From: Pseudomonadota bacterium
GTDB lineage: Bacteria; Myxococcota_A; UBA9042; GCA-2863065
Direction: 5' to 3'
Assembly (NCBI GenBank): GCA_005776725.1
Contig: SXOO01000112.1
Coordinates: 1 to 48,512, forward strand
DNA: 48,512 nt
A program made the position numbers and the translations under genes. The notes below the pieces were generated by a model. That model was given only the letters and a program-made list of their open reading frames with translations, had not been told where the DNA came from and ran no database searches. Numbering within the stretch: position 1 is the stretch's first letter; every line of letters starts with the position of its first letter. Shown piece after piece: positions 36,240 through 44,107 of the stretch.

Positions 36240-38288
36240 TCAGAAGCCGATAGTGGCCTGGAGCATCAGCCCTCCGTCGCGGAGCGGCGTAACGTCGACG
36301 ACCGGCGCCGCGTCGGGTAGCAGGAAGTCCCAGATGACCAGGCCCACGCCTGCAGCCAGGACTGCCCCGCCGAGTGGCGCGAGGAGGTTCCGCGTGAGGA
36401 CATTGGACTTCGCGTCGTCCGAGAACGCGGCATAGTCTTCGAGGTAGGTGGCGCTGGCCGGATCGAGGCCGGCAGCGGAGTCCACGGCGTCTGCCGCGAG
36501 GACGTGCGTGGCGATCGCGCCCCCAAGCACGCCCAAACCCACACCAACCGCCGTCCAGCCCGTAATCCGCTGCCAGCGGACGGGCGGCCCGACGTCGACA
36601 GTGCCCTGTACGCCCGGATCCTCGGCAACCGCGGGCTCGGCCGGTTCCTCGGGCTCCTCGGGCTCGGTCGGCTCCTCGGGCTCCTCGGGCTCGGTCGGCT
36701 CCTCGGGCTCGGTCGGCTCCTCGGGCTCTTCTGGCTCCTCGGGTTCGTCCGGCTCGGCGGCCACCGGCTCTTCGATCGGCGGCTCCTCGGGCTCCTCAGG
36801 CTCCTCCGGTGCCTCGGCCGGCTCGACGGGCTCGAGCGGCACGGGCGCCTCCGGCGTCTCGGGGAGCGCTACCGGCTCCTCCGGCTCGACGGGCTCCACG
36901 GGCACGGGCTCTTCCGGGGCATCGGGGAGCGCTACCGGCACCTCCGGCGTCTCCACGGGCTCAGGCGCATCGGGAGCCTCAGGCAAGGACTCCGGCTCGA
37001 CCGGTGACGGTTGCACCGGGGTCGGCGTATCGGGCGTCTCGGCTGGCACGGGGAGCGGTGGTGCATCCGGTACTTCGACGGGTAGTGGCGGGGGCTCGGG
37101 GGCCTCGGTGGGCTCGACCGTCTCCCCGGGCGGCTCCGGGCTGAGCGCTGGTACCGGCGGCTCGGTTTCCGGCTCCACCGGCGGCCGCGGGGCAAGCGCG
37201 ATCTCGGGCGGCTCGCTGTCCACGGCGGGCGGCAGCGCCGACGGGTCGGGCGGCTCGGGCTCTACCGGCGGCGCGGTGGGGGCCACGGCCACCGTGGGTA
37301 GCGCCGCGGGCGCTTCAGTGGGTCTCGCAACCTCTGGCTCGACGGCCGCGCCGCTGAACTTCACGACCTCAGGCGCTCGCGGTGTGACCTGAACCAGCTC
37401 GGGTGGCTCGGGGATGGCGAGGCCCACGCCGCTCTTCGTCTCCGACGAGGGGCCGCGGCCGGCGAATACCGTGGTCGTGTCACCGGGGCGGACCTCGACC
37501 TCGACGCTCCACGGCGCCTTGCCCTTCACCTGAACCGAGATGGCGTGTCGCCCGGCCGGCAACCGCACATCGGTGAGCGGCGTCTCGCCTGCGACCGTGC
37601 CATCCACCGTCACAGTGGCGGGCTCGGGCGAGAGCACCTCCAGGTGGCCGACCGGCACGCGGGCTCGAAGCGTGAGCTTCACGGTGGCGTGTTTGCCCGG
37701 CACGACCTCGAGCGGCGACGACCGGCTGTCGAGGCCCGGATACCGCGCTGCCAGCTGCCTTGTGCCCGCCCTGACCCAAATCAAGAACGGCGCCGGGCGG
37801 CACGCATCGTCGATGCAGATCTCGGCGGCGGGCGGATCCGAATCGAATTGCAGCTCGGCCGAGTGCTGGGACAAGGCTGCCCGGAGATCCGCCACGTGTC
37901 GCTTGGCAGCCTCGCGTCCCTCTGGCGACCGGGCCACCGAGAGGTACCGCTCGGCGACCCGCAGCGCCTCCTCGTGGCGATCGGCGCGTACGAAGAGGCG
38001 CACTGCGTCGAGCAGGGCCCGCTCGTCCGGGTATGCAGCGTAGGCCTCGATGAGCGACTCGGCGGCGCGTCCTGGCCGCCCGAGGGAGTCCTGGAGATCA
38101 GCCTGCACCTTGCGCTTGCGGTAGGTGTCGTAGGCTCGGGGTTTTGTGTCCGGTGGCGCTGCCCCGGCGACCAGACCGAACGAGAAGACTCCGAGGAGCA
38201 CCACCAGCGCGCCGCGCGAAACTCCGCGTGACGCGCGCGCCAGCCCAGCACTGCAACCAAGAGAGCCCGTGGATGTGACACCGCCCAT
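36240..38288 (-). CDS. PEGA-domain protein with long Pro/Glu-rich region and C-terminal membrane segments
   Basis: A 682-residue protein from ATG 38288. A signal sequence (ALVVLLGVFSFGLVAG) is followed by a TPR-like part (AAESLIEAYAAYPDERALLDAVRLFVRADRHEEALR). Two PEGA-like beta repeats come next (LQFDSDPPAAEICIDDACRPAP and LEVLSPEPATVTVDGTVAGETPLTDVRLPAGRHAISV). From about residue 290 to 535 it is a low-complexity Pro/Glu/Val region, ending with TEPEEPEEP-type units. The C-terminus has two hydrophobic segments (GWTAVGVGLGVLGGAIATHV and LGGAVLAAGVGLVIWDFLLP). This architecture is common in myxobacteria. PEGA domains usually lie outside the cytoplasm; the role is unknown. Confidence 0.75.
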   Translation of the reverse strand: MGGVTSTGSLGCSAGLARASRGVSRGALVVLLGVFSFGLVAGAAPPDTKPRAYDTYRKRKVQADLQDSLGRPGRAAESLIEAYAAYPDERALLDAVRLFVRADRHEEALRVAERYLSVARSPEGREAAKRHVADLRAALSQHSAELQFDSDPPAAEICIDDACRPAPFLIWVRAGTRQLAARYPGLDSRSSPLEVVPGKHATVKLTLRARVPVGHLEVLSPEPATVTVDGTVAGETPLTDVRLPAGRHAISVQVKGKAPWSVEVEVRPGDTTTVFAGRGPSSETKSGVGLAIPEPPELVQVTPRAPEVVKFSGAAVEPEVARPTEAPAALPTVAVAPTAPPVEPEPPDPSALPPAVDSEPPEIALAPRPPVEPETEPPVPALSPEPPGETVEPTEAPEPPPLPVEVPDAPPLPVPAETPDTPTPVQPSPVEPESLPEAPDAPEPVETPEVPVALPDAPEEPVPVEPVEPEEPVALPETPEAPVPLEPVEPAEAPEEPEEPEEPPIEEPVAAEPDEPEEPEEPEEPTEPEEPTEPEEPEEPTEPEEPEEPAEPAVAEDPGVQGTVDVGPPVRWQRITGWTAVGVGLGVLGGAIATHVLAADAVDSAAGLDPASATYLEDYAAFSDDAKSNVLTRNLLAPLGGAVLAAGVGLVIWDFLLPDAAPVVDVTPLRDGGLMLQATIGF
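36630..36800. repeat. CTCGGGCTC-type repeats encoding the Pro/Glu linker
   Basis: On the plus strand GGCTCCTCGGGCTC-like units with interspersed CGGTC recur many times; on the coding (minus) strand they give EPEEPEEPTEPEEP. Sparser copies continue to about 37290. They are in frame, so copy-number change would keep the gene open. Confidence 0.85.
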
Positions 38289-38320
38289 AACCGTAGAGCC
38301 TACCGAGGTGCGTCGGCGGA

Positions 38321-38420
38321 CGCAATTCTGGCCTGGGGAGCGACCCCCAGACCCCCGGGCGGCCGGGCTGGCAGTCCGTCCGCAGGTCTGGCCTGGGGAG
38401 CGACCCCCAGACCCCCGGGT
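38321..38420. repeat. 60-bp-period tandem repeat (two copies) in a divergent intergenic region
   Basis: A 33-base identical block (38327-38359 and 38387-38419) starts TCTGGCCTGGGG and ends CCAGACCCCCGGG; the CGCA at 38321 and 38381 also matches. Each copy holds a hairpin CTGGGG-AGCGAC-CCCCAG. It lies between the divergent PEGA-protein gene (start 38288) and the secreted-protein gene (start 38464), where it could act as an operator, a 5'-UTR structure or part of a dispersed repeat family. Confidence 0.8.
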
Positions 38421-38463
38421 GGTCGTCGTGACGTAAGCGGCCGACTCCGGCACCATCGCAGAC

Positions 38464-39036
38464 ATGACGCGTCTCTTCGCTCTCATCGTAGCGCTCCTGG
38501 TCCCCGCACTGACGGGCTCCACTACAACGCTCGGCCCCCCGGTTCGGGTTGAGTGTCCGGTCGATCACGAGGCATTGGATGTGCGACCCGTGAAGAGCCG
38601 GCTGCATGTCCCGATCTGGGCCGGCGGCCCGAGTGGTGAAAGGCTCTACACGTGTCCCCGTTGCGGACACGCCGGCACGGCCGCGGATTTCCAGGCCGTA
38701 GCCTGGACCCCAGAACAGCGGGACCGCGTGGCCGCCTGGCTCGCGTCGGGAGGCCGGCGGCTCACGGACCCCTTCGAGCGCGCCGCGGCGGCCGCGTCCG
38801 CTCGAGGTGCCGCCCGTGACGAGCTGCTCCAGCGCTACGCCCTCGCCGCGCGGCTGGGCGCTCCAGAGGTGCGAGATCGCGCCTGGCGACGGCTGATGGA
38901 GATCGTCTCGAGCGACGAGAGCCACCTGGGCTTGGCGGTGCGCCTCCTCGCGTCGCGCCACCTCGGTCTGCCGGTGGCTGCCCTGGAGGACCGCCTTCGC
39001 GGCGCAGCTCCCGAGGTCTACCGCGGCCTGCGTTGA
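38464..39036 (+). CDS. small secreted protein with zinc-ribbon-like Cys motif (DUF2225-like)
   Basis: A 190-residue protein with signal peptide MTRLFALIVALLVPALTG. Next comes RVECPVDHEALDVRPV and, ~40 residues later, RLYTCPRCGHAG, a CxxC pair that may bind zinc together with the first CP. The remaining ~110 residues are helical and Arg/Ala/Leu rich (ARDELLQRYALAARLG...). The order resembles DUF2225 proteins, but I am not certain. Its location outside the cytoplasm is unusual for a zinc ribbon. Confidence 0.6.
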   Translation: MTRLFALIVALLVPALTGSTTTLGPPVRVECPVDHEALDVRPVKSRLHVPIWAGGPSGERLYTCPRCGHAGTAADFQAVAWTPEQRDRVAAWLASGGRRLTDPFERAAAAASARGAARDELLQRYALAARLGAPEVRDRAWRRLMEIVSSDESHLGLAVRLLASRHLGLPVAALEDRLRGAAPEVYRGLR

Positions 39037-39508
39037 GGCTCCACTGTGACGAGATGGCACATTGGGCGTCGCTGACGACACAGGAGAGTGACATCATGGC
39101 ACGCCAGATCCGGGTCGCGCTGCGGGTTCGACACGGCAACTCGTCTTCGTCACTGGGGCGAGGGGCGGCGGAGCGAGGCGGTCATGGCGCATAACACCCT
39201 GTTTTTTCGTAGGTGTTGGCCTGCGCAAGGGCGCCAGACGGTGGTCACACCGTTGGTGACGGAAGCGGATAGCCGCGGCTGGCATGGACGTTGCTCAGTT
39301 AGAGCCGCGTATTGCCTTACCGGCCTGGCGCACCTCCCCATCCTTTGCCCAAGACGCGCCGGGCCACAATTCCTTCCAACACCCCCCTCCATCACTCCTT
39401 CACTCTGCGCCCCCGGGCCCGAAAGGGCCCGGGGGCCCCGCCTTACCCATCCGGGTTACGTCGCCTGCCCCAGCCTTGAGCGGCTGCGGCCACAGAGGCG
39501 CACCGCCA
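39037..39508. other. 472-bp region without a convincing gene
   Basis: No open frame here carries recognisable protein features. Contents: a few short dyads (AACACC/GGTGTT around a T-run near 39188-39212 and GTCAC/GTGAC near 39244-39260), a pyrimidine-rich stretch (about 39370-39400), and the strong hairpin at 39409-39436. It is somewhat less GC-rich than the flanks near 39180-39310. It could be a leader region, a small RNA gene or a decayed gene. Confidence 0.5.
39409..39436. terminator. 12-bp perfect hairpin with GAAA tetraloop
   Basis: Arms GCCCCCGGGCCC (39409-39420) and GGGCCCGGGGGC (39425-39436) enclose GAAA, a GNRA-type loop. No T-run follows on either strand. It may terminate transcription from the 38464 gene, or structure the leader of the Nei-like gene that starts 73 bases downstream. 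Confidence 0.5.
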
Positions 39509-40363
39509 ATGGGTGACCGGGACCTCGTTGGGACGCTGCGGGACTACCTCGCGGCCCGGCTCGAAGGCCACCTCCTCGGTCCCGTCGAAGGCATCTCTCC
39601 GCGGACGGTCTGCCCCGCAGGGTATCGCGTGCTCAGCGTGACTCGCTCGGACGCCGACCTCGTCATCGGCCTACGCCCACAGCGCAGCTCACCCGCTTCA
39701 CGGACGCGCGCTGCGTCGGAGAGGGCCACACTGGAGTCGGCCAGCAAGCTCCGCATCCAACTTGGCAGGAGCGGGGTCGTTCAGCACTACCGCCCGGGCG
39801 AGGCGTGGCGCGGCGGATCCGAAGGGGCGCAGGCCGCGCTTGCGGCCCCCACTGGGCTCTTCGTGGCGTATCGTTGCGCCGTCTGCGAGCTCAGCCTGGA
39901 CGCGCCGGCCACCGCGGGAGCTGGGAGCGCGAGAGACGCCCCCGACGCCCCAGCGTCGACCTCGGGGAGGGTGTCGGCTGCCGGCCTTCACGAACTAGTC
40001 GGGCGCGCACGCGTAGTGCAGGGCGAGCACGGCACTATCGCGTCGCTCTTACTCGACCCGAGGGTGCTGGCCGAGCTCGACAACCGCGGCAAGTCCGAGG
40101 TGCTCCATCTGGCCCGCATCTGGCCGTGGGAGCAGCCGCACCGCGTCTCTGACAGCCAGCTCATGCAGCTCTACCGCGCCGCCGGCGTCTGGCTCGCAGC
40201 GCGGGATGTGGCCGAGGCGTCGCCGGAGAGCTGGGTGTTCGAGCGCGCTGGCGCCCGCTGCCGTTCTTGTCGAAGCGACGTCGTGGAACGTGCGAGGATG
40301 GGCCCGAGGCTCCTCGTGACTTACCTGTGTCTTACCTGCCAGCGGCCCGCGGTGCGACCTTGA
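39509..40363 (+). CDS. Nei/Fpg-like DNA glycosylase homologue lacking catalytic N-terminal Pro-Glu
   Basis: A 284-residue protein that aligns by eye along the whole Fpg/Nei pattern. The N-terminus is MGDRDLVGTLRDYL where active enzymes have MPEGD, so the Pro2 nucleophile and Glu3 are missing. KLRIQLGRSGVVQHYRPGEAW matches the LR.HLGM.G..H.YRPGEPW segment. LLLDPRVLAELDNRGKSEVLHLARIWPW matches the helix-two-turn-helix LLDQ.vvAGiGN.y.SE. The C-terminal CRSC...YLCLTCQ matches the Fpg zinc finger. The GKHL lysine strand is also not conserved. It is most likely a DNA-binding pseudoenzyme or a glycosylase of changed chemistry. GAGG lies 11 bases before ATG 39509. The stop is followed closely by the nuclease gene. 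Confidence 0.75.
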   Translation: MGDRDLVGTLRDYLAARLEGHLLGPVEGISPRTVCPAGYRVLSVTRSDADLVIGLRPQRSSPASRTRAASERATLESASKLRIQLGRSGVVQHYRPGEAWRGGSEGAQAALAAPTGLFVAYRCAVCELSLDAPATAGAGSARDAPDAPASTSGRVSAAGLHELVGRARVVQGEHGTIASLLLDPRVLAELDNRGKSEVLHLARIWPWEQPHRVSDSQLMQLYRAAGVWLAARDVAEASPESWVFERAGARCRSCRSDVVERARMGPRLLVTYLCLTCQRPAVRP

Positions 40364-40443
40364 ACGGCGTGTTTGCGCCGCGGGCCTCGAAGCCCTCGCG
40401 GTCGCCCGACGCCGTGTCGGACGCGCCGTGTCCCAAGAGCGGC

Positions 40444-41472
40444 GTGGCCCTCTCAGGGCTCCCGCGGCGCTCGGCCCTGGTCCTCGTCCTGATCCTGGGG
40501 CTCTCCGGCACCGCGAGGGCGTGGGGTGCAGACGGACATCGGATCATCGGCGAGCTCGCCTGGCGGCGCCTCTCGTCCGCCGCCCGCCTGGCGCTCGAGC
40601 CGCTGCTGGCTGCCCCGTGGCAGACCCTCGCCGAGGCATCGGTGTGGGCGGACGCGGTCGGGCGCTCCGAGGCACGCTTCGCCTGGGCGCGTCCCCTCCA
40701 CTACATCAACGCGGATCCGGCGCTCGAGAAGGTCCAATTTTCACCGGAGCGCGGGAGCGCGGAGGTGAACCCGGGCCGGGGAGCTCTGCTGCCCCGGCCC
40801 CAGCGTGAATTCGAAGAGGTTCCGTGCGAGCCCAAGGGCGACACGCGCTGTCCGAGCACCCCGGTGTGCCCCCCGCGCGTAGGCTCGGAGGGACCCGCGA
40901 GGGCCTGTGTGGTCACCGCGGTTGGGCACTTCGCCGCGCGGGTCGGCGACCCCTCGCTCTCACCCCAGGATCGCGTGCTGGCGCTCAGGTGGTTGTCCCA
41001 CTTCGCCGGTGACCTCCACCAGCCCCTCCATGTGGCCCACGTCGACATGCGGGGCGGGAACACCCTCGACGTCACCCTGCCCGATGGGTATCCGGACTCG
41101 CTTCACGCGTACTGGGATACCCGACTCATCCGGGAACGCGCCGCGGGCCGCTCCTGGATGGAGCTGGTCGCGGCCCTCGAGCTGGCCCTTCCCGGCATTC
41201 GCTGCGACGTCTCGGTCCCGGAGTCGCTGGACGAGCCGTCGCTCACCGCGCTCGCGCTTCGTTGGGCGGACGACGTGCTCGCGGTGGCGCGCCGACCCGA
41301 GCTCTTCGGTCTTCGGGACTTCGCCACCTTGCCTCCGGACTACGTGTCACGGGCCGCCCCGGTCGTAGACGCGCTGCTGTCCTGCGCGGGTCTGCGCCTG
41401 GCCGCGCTGCTCGACGCGCTGGTGGCCGGTTCCTCGCCGGCGCCCGCGCGGTTGCCCGCGACCGAGCCGTGA
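40444..41472 (+). CDS. S1/P1-family zinc nuclease, secreted
   Basis: A protein of about 342 residues from GTG 40444, with signal peptide VALSGLPRRSALVLVLILGLSGTARA cleaving before WGADGHRIIGELA. The family needs this mature N-terminal Trp as a zinc ligand. Further ligands are visible: HYINAD, HFAGDLHQPLHVAH and SLHAYWDTRL. These trinuclear-zinc enzymes cut single-stranded DNA/RNA and remove 3'-phosphates. It is likely periplasmic or secreted, for nucleic-acid scavenging. Other in-frame starts (TTG 40360 overlapping the preceding stop, GTG 40369, GTG 40414) would give a long pre-signal region. The stop overlaps the next gene as GTGA. Confidence 0.85.
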   Translation: MALSGLPRRSALVLVLILGLSGTARAWGADGHRIIGELAWRRLSSAARLALEPLLAAPWQTLAEASVWADAVGRSEARFAWARPLHYINADPALEKVQFSPERGSAEVNPGRGALLPRPQREFEEVPCEPKGDTRCPSTPVCPPRVGSEGPARACVVTAVGHFAARVGDPSLSPQDRVLALRWLSHFAGDLHQPLHVAHVDMRGGNTLDVTLPDGYPDSLHAYWDTRLIRERAAGRSWMELVAALELALPGIRCDVSVPESLDEPSLTALALRWADDVLAVARRPELFGLRDFATLPPDYVSRAAPVVDALLSCAGLRLAALLDALVAGSSPAPARLPATEP

Positions 41473-42584
41473 CGTACGGTCGCGCCGTGTCCCGCTGGCC
41501 CCTCGTCGTGGCGTTCGTCGCAGTCGCTTGTGGCGCAGGGGACGACGACGCCACCGTATTCTCGCCCGAGCCGGCGTGCGCCCGCGCTGACGAGCTCGTC
41601 CCGGAGCTCCTCGCCATCGCCCAGTCCGCGGGTGTGCCCACCCTGCAGCTCGTCGTGGCCACCGAGGTCCTACCCGACGTCCGCTCCGAGCTCGTCCGGG
41701 TCCTCCTGGTCTGGGTGCGCGGACTGCCGGCCGGCACTCTCGAGGGGCTCCTACTGCTTGGTGAGCGGGGCGTAATCGACGCGCTCGTCGAGCCGATCCT
41801 CCTCCTCGTCGACGCCATAGAGGGCGCGGCAAAGGCCGATGGAGGCTCAGAAGCGCTCGCCGCTGTCGACCGTATGCTCTTCGAGTGTCCCGGGCAGCCG
41901 CTCTTCGTAGAGCTCGCTGGGCTCCTTCGCGAGCCCACCTTTCGCGCGGACCTCGACGCGCTCCTGCTCGCCGGTCTCGATCTCGACGCGGTGCTGCTAG
42001 ATCTGGGGATCGACGTCGGGGCGCTCTCGGCTCGCGAAGGCTTCGCCGCGCTCTTCCGGTCGCTCCTGGCCCTCGTTTCCTCGTACGGCTCTTCTGTGGA
42101 CGACCTCCTTGGTCCTGGAGGTCTCCTCAGCGCGCTGGTCGACCCTGACGACGAGGTGCTCTCCACGGCGCTGCGGCTCCTCCGCCAGGTCCTCGCCGAG
42201 GGACCGCGGCTCGAGGCCGTGCGCGGCATCTGCCGGTGCGCGCTGGCGACAGACCCCGGGGGCACCCTGGGCCGCTTCCTGTTCGACCTGATCCAGGCTG
42301 ACGTGTTGTCCGTCTTCGGCGCGCTCTCGGTCGGTGGCGGAGGCGCCCTCGCACTAGACGACGTTCACCTGGCCCTGGACGGGGTGCTCCTCCCCCTCCT
42401 GGATCTCCTGGGCGCGGACGGCTCCGCGCGCCGCGCGCTCGTCTTCGCGCTCGACGCCCTGCTGCAGCCGAGCGTGGCCGCGCTCGTCCTCGCGGACGTC
42501 CGCACACTCCTCGAGCGCGGGGTGCTCAGCGAGATCGTCGCCTTGCTCGACGCGCTGGTCGGCGGCCGGTGCGCGGCGCCGTGA
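41469..42584 (+). CDS. helical-repeat lipoprotein, unknown function
   Basis: A 371-residue protein with lipoprotein signal (PLVVAFVAVAC). The mature part is almost wholly amphipathic helices rich in Leu, Ala and Asp (RSELVRVLLVWVRGLP, EALAAVDRMLFECPG, LLSALVDPDDEVLSTALRLLRQVL), suggesting an ARM/HEAT-like solenoid. Cysteines are few: CPG near the middle and the CRC pair. No family recognised. GTG 41469 overlaps the nuclease stop and the last bases overlap the FadL-type gene, so it is the middle of a tightly coupled operon and probably works with both neighbours in the envelope. Confidence 0.7.
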   Translation: MTYGRAVSRWPLVVAFVAVACGAGDDDATVFSPEPACARADELVPELLAIAQSAGVPTLQLVVATEVLPDVRSELVRVLLVWVRGLPAGTLEGLLLLGERGVIDALVEPILLLVDAIEGAAKADGGSEALAAVDRMLFECPGQPLFVELAGLLREPTFRADLDALLLAGLDLDAVLLDLGIDVGALSAREGFAALFRSLLALVSSYGSSVDDLLGPGGLLSALVDPDDEVLSTALRLLRQVLAEGPRLEAVRGICRCALATDPGGTLGRFLFDLIQADVLSVFGALSVGGGGALALDDVHLALDGVLLPLLDLLGADGSARRALVFALDALLQPSVAALVLADVRTLLERGVLSEIVALLDALVGGRCAAP

Positions 42585-43972
42585 CCGACTCTCGCCGCGC
42601 GCGTCGCCTCCGCGGGCACGGGGCTTCCCTGCTCCTGGCGCTGCTGTGCGGGGTCCCCACAGCCAGCGCCAGCATCTACGACATCTACGGCTTCGGCGCC
42701 CGTGGGATATCCCTCGGCGGGGCGATGGTCACCCTGGCGGACGACTTCAGCGCCACCTTCTACAACCCGGCCGCCGTCACGCTCCCGTCCGACGTCCGCT
42801 ATGGCGGCAGCTTCATCGTAGCTGCGCCGTTCTTCGACGTGGGCCTCGCGCGCCCGGCGTGCACGGAGGGAGCCGTACTTTGCTCGGCCCGGCTCGGCGC
42901 CTTCGGGTACTCGCGCCGCGAGGCACACATCCCAGAGACGTTCGCCGGCTTCTCCCTCGGGTGGGTGATCCCCTTCGACGTGGGTCTCGGCCGTTTGTCC
43001 ACCGGCGTGTCGCTCTATGTCCCCACGATCAACCTCATCCGCGCGGAGGCCCTCGACCCCGCCACACCGCAGTTCTACCTGTATCAAAACCTGCCAGATC
43101 AGCTGGTGATCCTGCTGTCCCTGGGCTGGGCTCCCCTTGACTGGTTCTCCGTGGGCGCCGGTGTTCAGGTCCTCGCGGACGTATTCGGCTCCGCGGGCTT
43201 CGCCCTCGACGCCGGGAACGGCAGCTTCGACTCCGGCGACATCGAAGTAGAGATCGTGCCAAAGATGGCCGCCACCGCCGGAGTGTTGTTCATGCCCTCC
43301 GAGGATCTCCGGATAGGCCTGAGTTATCGGCAGGAGCTCGGTCTCAGCTTCGCGCTGCCCGCGCAGGTGGACGTGAACGGCCTGCTCGTGATCGGGCTCG
43401 ATACCGCCGGTTCGGTGCTCTACACCCCCCACCAGCTGTTGTTTGGCGCCAGCTATCGAGTCGCCCCGATCAACCTCACGCTAGCCGCCGGGCTGGACTG
43501 GGCGCTCTGGTCGCGTGCGCCCGACCCTTCGCCGCAGGTGGCTGTGCGCGTCGGTGGAGACGTGCTCGAGACCTTGGGCCTCGACGGGACCCTGGACGTA
43601 GGCGACGACGCCCCCCCGATCGACCTCGGCTTTCGCGACACTGTGACCTCGCGGTTGGGTGTGGAGTGGGGTCCGCTCGAGTGGTTGGTCGTGCGCGCTG
43701 GTTACGCCTTCCGCCCAACGCCCGCCCCGAAGGCCACTGGCACCGCGAATTACCTCGACAACGACACGCACCAGATCGGCTTCGGCGCGCGGTTCACCTT
43801 CATGGACCCGTTGGCGGTTCATCCGAAGCCGATCAGCCTCGATATCGGGAACATGTTCTCAGTGTTGGCGCGACGCGTGGTGCGAAAGTCGGATCTCCGC
43901 GATCCCGTGGGCGACCTCGAACACTCAGGCTTCGCCTACACGCTGTCGGTGACGGTTACCCACGAATACTGA
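42581..43972 (+). CDS. OmpP1/FadL-family outer membrane transport protein
   Basis: A 463-residue beta-barrel protein. After a signal peptide (LLLALLCGVPTASA) comes the FadL-type start SIYDIYGFGARGISLGGAMVTLADDFSATFYNPAAV, the family's most conserved block. Many alternating amphipathic strands follow (SVGAGVQVLADVFG, LFMPSEDLRIGLSYRQ, YTPHQLLFGASYRV, VEWGPLEWLVVRAGYAF). The protein ends in a strand YTLSVTVTHEY with a C-terminal aromatic residue, as required for outer-membrane insertion. FadL proteins pass hydrophobic molecules through the outer membrane. GTG 42581 overlaps the previous stop. The preceding nuclease and lipoprotein make a nutrient-uptake role plausible, but this is inference. 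Confidence 0.85.
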   Translation: MTDSRRARRLRGHGASLLLALLCGVPTASASIYDIYGFGARGISLGGAMVTLADDFSATFYNPAAVTLPSDVRYGGSFIVAAPFFDVGLARPACTEGAVLCSARLGAFGYSRREAHIPETFAGFSLGWVIPFDVGLGRLSTGVSLYVPTINLIRAEALDPATPQFYLYQNLPDQLVILLSLGWAPLDWFSVGAGVQVLADVFGSAGFALDAGNGSFDSGDIEVEIVPKMAATAGVLFMPSEDLRIGLSYRQELGLSFALPAQVDVNGLLVIGLDTAGSVLYTPHQLLFGASYRVAPINLTLAAGLDWALWSRAPDPSPQVAVRVGGDVLETLGLDGTLDVGDDAPPIDLGFRDTVTSRLGVEWGPLEWLVVRAGYAFRPTPAPKATGTANYLDNDTHQIGFGARFTFMDPLAVHPKPISLDIGNMFSVLARRVVRKSDLRDPVGDLEHSGFAYTLSVTVTHEY

Positions 43973-44038
43973 GCGGCGAAGACCGGGTGGTATGGGCTAG
44001 GGCCTACTGTGACTGTCTCTGGGGCTCTGGTGTGGCGG

Positions 44039-44065
44039 GCCGCGGGGGCCGGTCCGGCCCGCGGC
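44039..44065. terminator. terminator-like hairpin between FadL gene and infC
   Basis: GCCGC (44039-44043) pairs with GCGGC (44061-44065), and inside it GGGCC-GGTCC-GGCCC forms an extended stem. It lies 67 bases after the FadL stop and may end transcription from both sides. Confidence 0.5.
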
Positions 44066-44069
44066 GACA

Positions 44070-44100
44070 CGACCTCGGCGCTTTGCGGCGCACGAGGTCG
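44070..44100. terminator. terminator-like hairpin just after the infC stop
   Basis: CGACCTCG (44070-44077) pairs with CGAGGTCG (44093-44100), extended inward by GCGC/GCGC around TTTGCG with one bulged base. It starts 8 bases beyond the infC stop on the minus strand, as expected for an intrinsic terminator in a GC-rich genome. Confidence 0.55.
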
Positions 44101-44107
44101 CGGACGA

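Noticed and set aside
36630..36800. CRISPR-like or satellite array
   Set aside because: Units are short, imperfect and in frame inside a gene; they encode a Pro/Glu linker, and no spacers or cas genes are present.
39119..39142. GGTTCGA-like T-loop of a tRNA
   Set aside because: Flanking bases do not pair as a 5-bp T-stem, and no acceptor or anticodon arms could be drawn.
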